This document shows positions 1-5,422 of a stretch of DNA of 12,703 nucleotides, one piece after another. Position 1 is the stretch's first letter. Each line of letters starts with the position of its first letter. The notes beneath the pieces are model-generated. The model was not told the DNA's origin. It ran no database searches and was given only the letters and a program-made list of their open reading frames with translations. Source of the DNA: Rubrobacter_F sp035642415 (lineage in GTDB: Bacteria; Actinomycetota; Rubrobacteria; Rubrobacterales; Rubrobacteraceae); contig DASQSI010000350.1 in the NCBI GenBank assembly GCA_035642415.1, positions 1 to 12,703 on the forward strand, given 5' to 3'. Made by a program: the position numbers and the translations under genes.

Positions 1-45
1 CGCCCGCGGATCTACCGTCTCTCGTTGTCCAGCTGCGGTTGACAT
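1..45 (-). CDS. Start of an unidentified protein (partial, runs off the left edge)
   Basis: On the minus strand a strong ribosome binding site (AAAGGAGG, at about 52-59) sits 6-7 bases before an ATG at 45-43, and the frame stays open to the edge of the window. Only 15 residues are visible, MSTAAGQRETVDPRA, which is too little to name a family. It lies directly downstream of the OsmC-like gene on the same strand, so the two were probably co-transcribed. The Shine-Dalgarno and start codon are the whole support for this call. Confidence 0.5.
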   Translation of the reverse strand, partial: MSTAAGQRETVDPRA

Positions 46-57
46 TCGATTCCTCCT

Positions 58-517
58 TTAACTCTCCGTTAGAGCTACTATCTGATGCTAAGGTCCAGTT
101 GACAGACGCCGCGACCGGACAGGCATCCTCGTACACCTTGAGTACCCGTTCTATGGCCTCGCGGTCTTCCTCGGCGGCAAGGTGAAAGGTAATCCCGATC
201 TTCTTGCACTGGAGCATGCTATTTTCGGTCTCCATCTCGCTCGCCACATCTGCGTAGAGGCTGTCCGAAGGTGACTTGACGCGTTTCCAGCGCGCCGTAG
301 AAGGCGCCCAGCAGTCAGCCGCCCGTTGCTGCAACCAAGTAGTCGAGGGTTGCGGCATGCGCTTGTCGCGAGAGACACCGTAGTAATCGGCAATCTCGTC
401 GTGAGCACCGAAGAGGATGGGCTCCTCCTCGGCGGGCATGTGGACCCGCCGCATCCTGTTGTCATCCATCTTCGCAGGCTCTAGACTCACTCGCGAGGCG
501 TAGGTTACGTCGGCCAT
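58..517 (-). pseudogene. OsmC/Ohr-family peroxiredoxin-like gene, frame-disrupted, with in-frame TGA at the cysteine position
   Basis: OsmC-family proteins reduce organic hydroperoxides in the cytoplasm with two reactive cysteines. The ATG at 517-515 follows an AAGGGAAAGGAAG leader. The first frame gives an N-terminal part (MADVTYASRVSLEPAK, then MPAEEEPILFGAHDEI). The central helix is readable only one frame over, at about 362-285: AHAATLDYLVAATGG, then TGA (317-315), then LLGAFYGALETR. TGA stands exactly where the family has its first reactive Cys. The original frame resumes at about 277 with KSPSDSLYADVASEMETEN and continues through EDREAIERVLKVYEDACPV, where the second family cysteine is intact. 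So two opposite frame changes flank the TGA. The resumed frame has no stop before the next gene starts; the first stop near its end (TAA at 60-58) is in another frame, so the 3' end is uncertain. Family assignment is good from conserved motifs. Whether this is a decayed gene, a selenoprotein gene with sequence errors, or both cannot be settled here. Confidence 0.72.
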
Positions 518-588
518 CCGTACTTCCTTTCCCTTGCAGTTCGTGCTGAATGTACCCTAACAGGCAAAATGTTATGCATCACAGTCTG

Positions 589-640
589 CTCGCCTATACC
601 GTTGCTGGCTTGCGGCAGCGCAAGCAACGAAAGAGGCGAG
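589..640. other. Long three-part hairpin in non-coding DNA (candidate structured RNA)
   Basis: Reading inward: arm CTCGCCT (589-595) pairs with AGGCGAG (634-640). A 4x4 internal loop (ATAC/AAAG) follows, then CGTTG (600-604) with CAACG (625-629), a four-base bulge CTGG, then CTTGCG (609-614) with CGCAAG (619-624), closed by the tetraloop GCAG. All 18 pairs are Watson-Crick. Two copies of ATGCAT (574-579 and 668-673) flank it and could form a closing stem. There is no T-tract after it, so it is not a standard terminator. It lies between the divergent OsmC-like gene and nitrilase, in the OsmC leader if read on the minus strand. I do not recognise it as a known riboswitch. Confidence 0.5.
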
Positions 641-661
641 GACTACTCTCGAAGGGCCCTG

Positions 662-976
662 GTCCCCTATGCATTAGTTAGTCGGTTCTCGTCGCCGCGG
701 TCGTACGTCCCTCAGACAGTAGCTGCCATACCTTGAAGACAGTAGACCATGCCAGGGGCAAGACCACGACGCTTTTTTTAAGTGCGCTTTCCTTATTGGT
801 GGTTTAGAAGTGGATCGGATGCTACCGCACAGCCATTGCTTGTGAGGCAGGCCTCACAAGCGCTTCTTAACAAGGTCTTCGACCTACTTCCCATCGAGAG
901 CCATCGCAAGGGTAAAGTATGATAATGGCGTTTAAACTGTGATAGAGGGAAAAGCTGAGAGGAAAGGAGAAGCTAG
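662..976. other. Non-coding leader region of the nitrilase gene
   Basis: I see no convincing gene here. A T7 run at about 773-779 follows weak hairpin material, and the 838-861 inverted repeat lies inside. TATGAT/GATAAT at 918-926 resembles a -10 box on the plus strand, about 50 bp before the nitrilase start, but no good -35 lies 16-18 bp upstream. The promoter call is therefore weak. Confidence 0.3.
838..861. repeat. Perfect 11-bp inverted repeat upstream of nitrilase (candidate operator)
   Basis: GCTTGTGAGGC (838-848), two bases AG, then its exact reverse complement GCCTCACAAGC (851-861). It lies about 115 bp before the nitrilase start. No T-run follows (the next bases are GCTTCTTAAC). The two-base spacer cannot form a loop without opening the inner pairs, so a dimeric repressor or activator site fits better than an RNA hairpin. 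The element is plainly visible; its function is inferred. Confidence 0.5.
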
Positions 977-2065
977 ATGCCCGCCGATACTTACCCCAAA
1001 TTCCATGCGGCCGCTGTCCAAGCTGCACCCGTCTTTCTCGACCGGGACGCTACGATCGAGAAAACCGAGCAGCTGGTCAAGCAGGCGGCGAACCGCGGGG
1101 CAGACTTTGTTGTGTTCTCTGAGTCCTTTATCCCGGCTTTCCCCGTGTGGAATCTCATACATCCTCCCATAGACCAACACGACTTCACCCGCCGCCTGTT
1201 CGACAACGCGATGACTATGCCTAGCCCGCAGTTCGACAAGCTGGCGCAGATAGCCAGGTCCAACGGTGTTTTCCTCTCGGTTGGGATAACCGAGAAGGGC
1301 AATGTCAGCATGGGAGCGATGTGGAACACAAACCTCTTGTTCGATCGTCAGGGAAGGCTACTAAACAGACACAGAAAGCTGGTCCCTACCTGGGCAGAAA
1401 AACTAACCTGGGCCAACGGTGACGCTTCCCAGCTGAGCGTGGTGGACACCGAGATTGGGCGGCTCGGAACTCTGATCTGCGGCGAGAATACGAACACATT
1501 GGCCCGGTTTGCGCTTCTGGCCCAGGGAGAGCAGGTCCACGTCTCGACCTATCCCCCCGTCTGGCCTTTCCAGCGCCCGGACACTGAGGACGCTTACGAT
1601 CTTACGGAAGCAGTCAGGTTGCGTGCTGCAGCGCATTCCTTCGAAGGCAAAATTTTCAATATAGTGTCCTCCGGTCTGCTCGACGAGGATGCAATCAACC
1701 AACTGGCGCAGGGAGACGCGGACAAAGAGTCGATCCTCAGGAGCCAACCGTCACCAGTATCTCTCTTCGTCGGTCCGACGGGCAACGTGATCGGAGAGCC
1801 TCTGATCGGAGCCGAAGGTATCGTGGAGGCCGAGATAGACGTGGGCAAAAGCATTATTCCGAAACAGGCCCACGACATCATCGGTTACTACAACAGGTTC
1901 GACATCTTCCAACTAAAGATGGATAAGCGTCCTCAGCTCCCCCTCATAGTAGAAGAAACGGCTGTCTCCAATGGAGTTGCCAGTGCTCTTGAGCAGATGG
2001 CCTCAAGCCGGGGGCATTCTTCCCCTGCATTTGAAGAGATGGGAGATCCCAAGGTAGCTACCTAG
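977..2065 (+). CDS. Nitrilase (carbon-nitrogen hydrolase family)
   Basis: Hydrolyses nitriles to the carboxylic acid and ammonia; cytosolic, normally a large spiral oligomer. The 362-residue length is usual for true nitrilases and longer than most amidase-type relatives. The catalytic set is complete: Glu49 in VVFSESF, Lys134 in RHRKLVPTWAEKLTW (with the second glutamate at 141), and Cys168 in GTLICGENTNTLARFAL. The surrounding sequence, including AQGEQVHVSTYPPVW and a C-terminal YYNRFDIF like the HYxRPDVF element, places it with aliphatic or aromatic nitrilases and cyanide-active relatives rather than with omega-amidases. The ATG at 977 follows GGAAAGGAG (961-969) with seven bases between. 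The last 40 or so residues are low in conserved features, as usual for nitrilase tails. It stands alone, without nitrile hydratase or amidase genes nearby. The substrate cannot be told from sequence; a role in detoxifying plant or microbial nitriles is inference. Confidence 0.93.
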   Translation: MPADTYPKFHAAAVQAAPVFLDRDATIEKTEQLVKQAANRGADFVVFSESFIPAFPVWNLIHPPIDQHDFTRRLFDNAMTMPSPQFDKLAQIARSNGVFLSVGITEKGNVSMGAMWNTNLLFDRQGRLLNRHRKLVPTWAEKLTWANGDASQLSVVDTEIGRLGTLICGENTNTLARFALLAQGEQVHVSTYPPVWPFQRPDTEDAYDLTEAVRLRAAAHSFEGKIFNIVSSGLLDEDAINQLAQGDADKESILRSQPSPVSLFVGPTGNVIGEPLIGAEGIVEAEIDVGKSIIPKQAHDIIGYYNRFDIFQLKMDKRPQLPLIVEETAVSNGVASALEQMASSRGHSSPAFEEMGDPKVAT

Positions 2066-2446
2066 CTTGTCAGCCGCGCCTCCTTCTCCTAGTTAGTGCT
2101 TGTACATCTAGCTTGGTAGGCACTGATGCCTGAGTACCCTCGCTTTCAGGTTATTAGCCTGGGTTGCTGCACAGTTGCTGCACACAAAGTGCGCTCAACA
2201 GGACTCGAACCTGCGACTTTCTCTGGCCACAATCATTTTCGCTCAGAGACATGGGACGACACGGATGGACATGGGGAAACTAAACCACGCTTTTAAAAGG
2301 AATTCTGCACTCTCGAAGGGAAGACGCCCAGTTGCTGCCAGGACGCTCCAGCTTTCCTTCGGCTTCGACCGGTCGATAGATGTGGGTGCGCAGCTCCCGA
2401 CAACCATTAGGAGCAACGGGGCGGTGCCCTACACCTATGCTAGGCT
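2066..2446. other. Non-coding stretch after nitrilase
   Basis: Apart from the tRNA-like repeat at 2143-2220 I see no supportable gene. A plus-strand open frame from about 2175 (MLHTKCAQQDSNLRLS) is a translation of the tRNA T-arm complement, a well-known false gene. No terminator with a T-tract follows nitrilase. A 12-bp palindrome TCGACCGGTCGA lies at 2365-2376. Confidence 0.4.
2143..2220 (-). repeat. tRNA-3'-end-like repeat, copy 1 (partner at 5103-5180)
   Basis: Read on the minus strand, this holds a good T-arm, GCAGG-TTCGAGT-CCTGT, followed by an acceptor-like TGAGCGCA. No matching 5' half or D-arm exists around it, so it is not a whole tRNA. Beyond the acceptor it contains a tandem TTGCTGCAC (plus strand, about 2164-2182). 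The whole 78 bp aligns without gaps to 5103-5180, with 18 mismatches by my hand count. A tRNA 3' end joined to unrelated sequence is what is left when an integrating element uses a tRNA gene as its target, so an old attachment site is a fair inference. Confidence 0.55.
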
Positions 2447-2629
2447 CTATGAGCCAATCACCTGGCGCTCGGTGCTATCTCGTACCCCCACCGCTGCATA
2501 GCACGCGGAGCAACCAGCTGCGTAATAACTGTATGCTAATATTCGCTGCTCTTGTTCTGAGAGCTTCTCACCACGAGCTTTTTTAAGCAGAATCCTATCC
2601 ACCTCAGCCTCTAGTTTCTTGCGGGTCAT
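2447..2629 (-). CDS. Small hypothetical protein, 60 aa
   Basis: The ATG at 2629-2627 on the minus strand is preceded by AGAAAGGAG with five bases between, a strong and well-spaced ribosome binding site; this is the main reason to accept the gene. The product begins MTRKKLEAEVDRILLKKARG, a highly charged amphipathic helix. A short hydrophobic, aromatic and cysteine-rich stretch follows (ILAYSYYAAGCSACYAA), and it ends in a polar tail. The pattern of heptad-like leucines at the N-terminus suggests a small helical protein or a DNA- or protein-binding regulator, but I recognise no family. Neighbouring sequence on both sides is non-coding. It could also be the surviving 5' part of a longer gene. 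Confidence 0.5.
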   Translation of the reverse strand: MTRKKLEAEVDRILLKKARGEKLSEQEQRILAYSYYAAGCSACYAAVGVRDSTERQVIGS

Positions 2630-3177
2630 GTTTCTCCTTTCTAAGGGCAGGGCTAGGGTCGGCTACCGTAGCCAAAGAGAGGTGTGCTTGGGCTTAGCTA
2701 TAAAAAACAGTCTACGTAAAGAGCCCCATGTTATCCGGCACCTGACGGCGTCTACGGTGATGCCAAGGCCACAAGCCGCTTGCTGGACGATTAGTCGTTG
2801 GCTGGCTGCAGGTTGATCGGCGTCTAGCTGCATCTAGTCAACAGCCTAGCGTGTCTTTCCCGCCTCTCATAGGGTGGGTTAGTCCAACCCCAAGATGTTG
2901 GGCCTGTGTAAAAGTGAATCACTGGCCGCTGTTCGCCTGGTTTGGTCTACTAATTGGTGTAAACGTTCCCAGTGATTATCCCGGTGTTCCGGAAGTTGCG
3001 CTCTACCCGCCGTCATGCGAGGTTTGGGGCATTTGATACCCGGGTATTTTAATGCTTGCAACAAAGTAACGGGGAAAGGAGGTTCGTCGAGCAGCGATAA
3101 GCTAACCGTCGGCGTGAGATAGGTGTTTCTGACGCAGCTAAGAGCGCAAGCATCAAAATTACGGAAGGAAAAGCTTT
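2630..3177. other. Non-coding region upstream of formaldehyde dehydrogenase
   Basis: No open frame here looks like a protein. A perfect 12-bp palindrome ATACCCGGGTAT lies at 3036-3047, in a locally AT-rich patch that could be a promoter or operator. A very strong Shine-Dalgarno, AAAGGAGG (3075-3082), has no start codon at a usable distance downstream; it may be the remains of a leader peptide or be coincidence. The gene's own ribosome binding site is 3163-3168. Confidence 0.35.
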
Positions 3178-4458
3178 ATGGCAGAAAACAGGTGCGTAGT
3201 TTACCAGGGAGCGGGCGAGGTTACAGTCGAGGACATCGGCTACCCAAAGCTCGAGGTTCCCGAGTACGTAGCAGAGAACATGGGGATGAGCCGTCAAGCT
3301 CCACACGCCGCGATCTTGCGAGTCGTGTCCACCAATATCTGCGGTTCCGACCAGCACATGGTGCGGGGTCGGACGACGGCGCCGCAAGGGCAGACCCTGG
3401 GACACGAGATCACCGGCGAGGTGGTCGAGAAGGGTAACGATGTCCAGTTTATAAATGAGGGTGACCTCTGCTCCGTTCCGTTCAACATCGCCTGCGGGCG
3501 CTGTCGAGCGTGTTTCGAGCGCAAGACTGGCATCTGCTTTAACGTCAACCCAGAGAGGCCCGGCTCGGCCTACGGTTACGTGGACATGGGCGGCTGGACT
3601 GGCGGGCAAGCCGATTACGTGATGGTCCCCTTCGCAGACTTCAACCTGCTTAAGTTCCCTGATAAGGACCAGGCGATGGAGAAGATCCTGGACCTCACCA
3701 TGCTCTCAGACATCTTCCCGACTGGCTACCACGGGTGCGTCACAGCAGGCGTGACAACGGGGTCTACGGTCTATGTGGCAGGTGCCGGTCCGGTCGGTCT
3801 CGCCGCGGCCCACTCGGCGCAGCTGCTAGGGGCGGCTGTCGTCATAGTTGGTGACGCGATCGATGAGCGTCTGAGACAGGCTGAGAGCTTCGGCTGCGAG
3901 ACGATAGACATCAAACAGGAAGCCTCGCTCGAGGACCAGATCGCCGAAATACTGGGCGAGCCAGTAGTGGACTGCGCGGTCGATGCCGTCGGCTTCGAAG
4001 CTCGTGGCCATGGCCAGGATGCGCAGGAGGAGCCAGCCACCGTGCTTAACGACATTATGGCCATTACGAGGGCTGGCGGGAGGCTCGGCATCCCCGGCCT
4101 ATACGTAACAGAGGACCCCGGTGCGGCCAACGAGCCTGCCAAGCACGGCTCGCTCAGCATGAAATTTGGTCTTGGCTGGGCCAAGAGCCACGCCTTCTTC
4201 ACCGGCCAGTGCCCGGTCAAGAAGTACAACCGGGAGCTGATGATGTCGATTCTGCACGACAAGGCCCAGATTGCCAGGGCCGTCAACGCCACGGTCCTCC
4301 CCCTGGATCAGGCCCCTGAGGGCTACCAGGAATTCGACAGCGGCGTCTCTAAGAAGTTCGTGCTCGACCCCCACGGCGATCTTCAGGGTGCCCAGAGGAC
4401 TGGGCAGGAAGAAGAGAAGGGGCTAATAGACAAAGCCAAAGACGTACTTTCGGGTTAG
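3178..4458 (+). CDS. fdhA: Glutathione-independent formaldehyde dehydrogenase (zinc- and NAD-dependent, alcohol dehydrogenase superfamily)
   Basis: Oxidises formaldehyde to formate with NAD without a glutathione adduct, as in Pseudomonas putida; close relatives dismutate aldehydes. Cytosolic. Catalytic zinc ligands are visible: Cys55 in NICGSDQH, His76 in LGHEITGEV and Asp178 in MLSDIFPTGYHG. The structural zinc lobe is Cys106, Cys109, Cys112 and Cys120 (ACGRCRACFERKTGIC). The Rossmann motif is GAGPVG at 202-207, followed by Asp226 as the NAD-selecting acidic residue. The insert after the structural zinc (NPERPGSAYGYVDMGGWTGG) is typical of this subfamily and separates it from ordinary medium-chain ADHs. 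Length 426 exceeds the usual 390-400 because of a charged C-terminal tail of about 25 residues after DPHGDL, ending KGLIDKAKDVLSG. The ATG follows GGAAGG with a nine-base gap. It is a single-gene unit closed by the terminator at 4477-4509. Confidence 0.93.
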   Translation: MAENRCVVYQGAGEVTVEDIGYPKLEVPEYVAENMGMSRQAPHAAILRVVSTNICGSDQHMVRGRTTAPQGQTLGHEITGEVVEKGNDVQFINEGDLCSVPFNIACGRCRACFERKTGICFNVNPERPGSAYGYVDMGGWTGGQADYVMVPFADFNLLKFPDKDQAMEKILDLTMLSDIFPTGYHGCVTAGVTTGSTVYVAGAGPVGLAAAHSAQLLGAAVVIVGDAIDERLRQAESFGCETIDIKQEASLEDQIAEILGEPVVDCAVDAVGFEARGHGQDAQEEPATVLNDIMAITRAGGRLGIPGLYVTEDPGAANEPAKHGSLSMKFGLGWAKSHAFFTGQCPVKKYNRELMMSILHDKAQIARAVNATVLPLDQAPEGYQEFDSGVSKKFVLDPHGDLQGAQRTGQEEEKGLIDKAKDVLSG

Positions 4459-4476
4459 TAGACGCAGCAGCGGGAA

Positions 4477-4509
4477 GGTCGGGGGTACTCGGTGCCCCCG
4501 GCCTTTTTT
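4477..4509 (+). terminator. Rho-independent terminator of formaldehyde dehydrogenase gene
   Basis: GGTCGGGGG (4477-4485) pairs with CCCCCGGCC (4495-4503), nine pairs including one G-U, with a nine-base loop, followed by six T residues (4504-4509). It starts 18 bases after the TAG stop. This is the clearest terminator in the window. Confidence 0.88.
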
Positions 4510-4542
4510 AGTGAGCGGAAGAATTCGCGCCCGGAAGCGTCA

Positions 4543-4770
4543 TCAGGGGCCTTGCTGGCCTCGTCGAGTCTGGTAGCCGATGTTCTGTAATTGAGCGAGC
4601 AGTTGAAGCTCGGCCGCCTCTTCGTCCTCAGCACTTATGTACTTTAGTGGCACGCTCATCAGGCGCTCCTCAGCGAGGCCCCCGAAGCGTATATACATTT
4701 TCTCACCGTCTCGCGCCACCGTTGCCTCAGGGAAGTGGGCGACATCTGGCAGTCCCATTAATCTCAGCAT
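4543..4770 (-). CDS. Small hypothetical protein, 75 aa
   Basis: Convergent with the formaldehyde dehydrogenase gene. The ATG at 4770-4768 follows AAAGGGA with about eight bases between; a second in-frame ATG lies four codons in, at the MGLPDV sequence. The product reads MLRLMGLPDVAHFPEATVAR, then a short beta-like segment (EKMYIRFGG), then an acidic helix (ISAEDEEAAELQLLAQLQNI). It has no signal peptide, no membrane segment and no cysteines. Codon choice resembles the real genes around it, and the ribosome binding site supports translation. I do not recognise a family. A small soluble alpha/beta protein is all that can be said. Confidence 0.6.
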   Translation of the reverse strand: MLRLMGLPDVAHFPEATVARDGEKMYIRFGGLAEERLMSVPLKYISAEDEEAAELQLLAQLQNIGYQTRRGQQGP

Positions 4771-4853
4771 CCCATGATTCCCTTTGTTCGTCTCTTGATG
4801 CCGTAGTTGCGTATGCTAGCATGGCATGGAGGGAGTTGAGCAGCAGCTGGGAG

Positions 4854-4879
4854 AGGTGCACTCTCTCGGCTCTGCACCT
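4854..4879. repeat. 7-bp hairpin in the leader of the 75-aa gene
   Basis: AGGTGCA (4854-4860) and TGCACCT (4873-4879) are perfect complements around a 12-base loop. The inner GAGAG/CTCTC at 4851-4865 offers a competing fold. It lies 85-110 bp upstream of the minus-strand gene at 4543-4770. A leader structure is possible; no T-tract is present on either strand. Confidence 0.3.
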
Positions 4880-4971
4880 GAAGGTTTTGAAACAGCTTGT
4901 ATGTAGCGTCAATAGCCTTTGGACCCGTTGTTCTCGGTTGCTCATTTTACCTGCAAATCATTACTTTTTGT

Positions 4972-5020
4972 AAAGTGGGCGATGCTGGGATCGAACCAGC
5001 GACCTCTGCCGCGTGAAGTC
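4972..5020 (-). repeat. tRNA-Val 3'-half fragment, copy 1 (partner at 10252-10300)
   Basis: On the minus strand this reads TTCACGC (anticodon loop with CAC), GGCAG (3' side of the anticodon stem), AGGTC, T-arm GCTGG-TTCGATC-CCAGC, then acceptor ATCGCCCA followed by CTTT. It is the 3' half of a valine tRNA (anticodon CAC). Upstream sequence has no anticodon-stem partner, D-arm or 5' acceptor, so it is a fragment. The match to 10252-10300 is 47 of 49 bases. A duplicated tRNA 3' half beginning in the anticodon loop is the classic footprint of a tyrosine-recombinase attachment site. Confidence 0.7.
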
Positions 5021-5063
5021 AGCACCGTAGTTTTCTAGAGGTTTCTAGAGCTTGCGAAATTTC

Positions 5064-5086
5064 TACAAATAAGCATATTATTTGTA
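5064..5086. repeat. 9-bp perfect inverted repeat in an AT-rich island
   Basis: TACAAATAA (5064-5072), spacer GCATA, TTATTTGTA (5078-5086). The surrounding 40 bp are AT-rich within a GC-rich region. It lies between the tRNA-Val fragment and the second tRNA-like repeat, and just after two copies of TTTCTAGAG (5032-5040 and 5042-5050). It could be a regulator operator or a recombinase core site; neither can be proved from sequence. Confidence 0.5.
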
Positions 5087-5102
5087 TATTTCTTTTCCCG
5101 AG

Positions 5103-5180
5103 TTTTCAGGATATTCGTCTGGGTTGCTGCACGGTTGCTGTACACAGACCGCGCTCGGATGGGCTTGAGTCTGCGACTTG
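5103..5180 (-). repeat. tRNA-3'-end-like repeat, copy 2 (partner at 2143-2220)
   Basis: Aligns without gaps to 2143-2220 at about 77 percent identity by hand count (60 of 78). The T-arm here is degraded (GCAGA-CTCAAGC-CCATC), so this copy has drifted further from a tRNA than copy 1. The tandem TTGCTG(C/T)AC element is kept. It lies 83 bp from the tRNA-Val fragment, so two independent tRNA-derived scars sit side by side. Confidence 0.5.
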
Positions 5181-5422
5181 CTGATTCGTTGTTGGAGGAG
5201 GGGGGTGTCCGCGTCTTCTAGCCTATCAGAGAATCCGTGGGTGGCAGCGAGCTTCATTTTCCCATTTAGGTCAGTGATCGAGGGGAGCTTAAGCAGGAAC
5301 CCCACCACAGAACGGCTTCTACTCCACAACCTGACTATAGAAAACGCCCTACCCCTACCGGATAATCGGGGAGAAGACGTAAGAACAGCATACAGAAGCG
5401 GCGAGTTAAAGGAGGAGGCCTT
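5181..5422 (+). other. Leader region of recA
   Basis: No gene seen. GATAAT at 5361-5366 is a possible -10 box, without a good -35. I find no clear SOS operator: GAAC at about 5311 is followed by GCTTCT, not by a proper second half-site. The ribosome binding site for recA, AAAGGAGGAGG, is at 5408-5418. Confidence 0.3.

Noticed and set aside
151..465. 104-residue minus-strand open frame rich in Arg, Ser and Thr
   Set aside because: It is in neither the frame of the OsmC N/C-terminal parts nor that of its central helix, has no ribosome binding site, and resembles no protein.
2175..2501. Plus-strand frame starting MLHTKCAQQDSNLRLS
   Set aside because: The QDSNLR pattern is the translated complement of a tRNA T-arm, a familiar false gene.
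5300..5330. SOS/LexA box upstream of recA (GAAC...)
   Set aside because: Only one half-site is present; neither the Bacillus-type GAAC-N4-GTTC nor an actinobacterial CGAAC-type dyad is complete.
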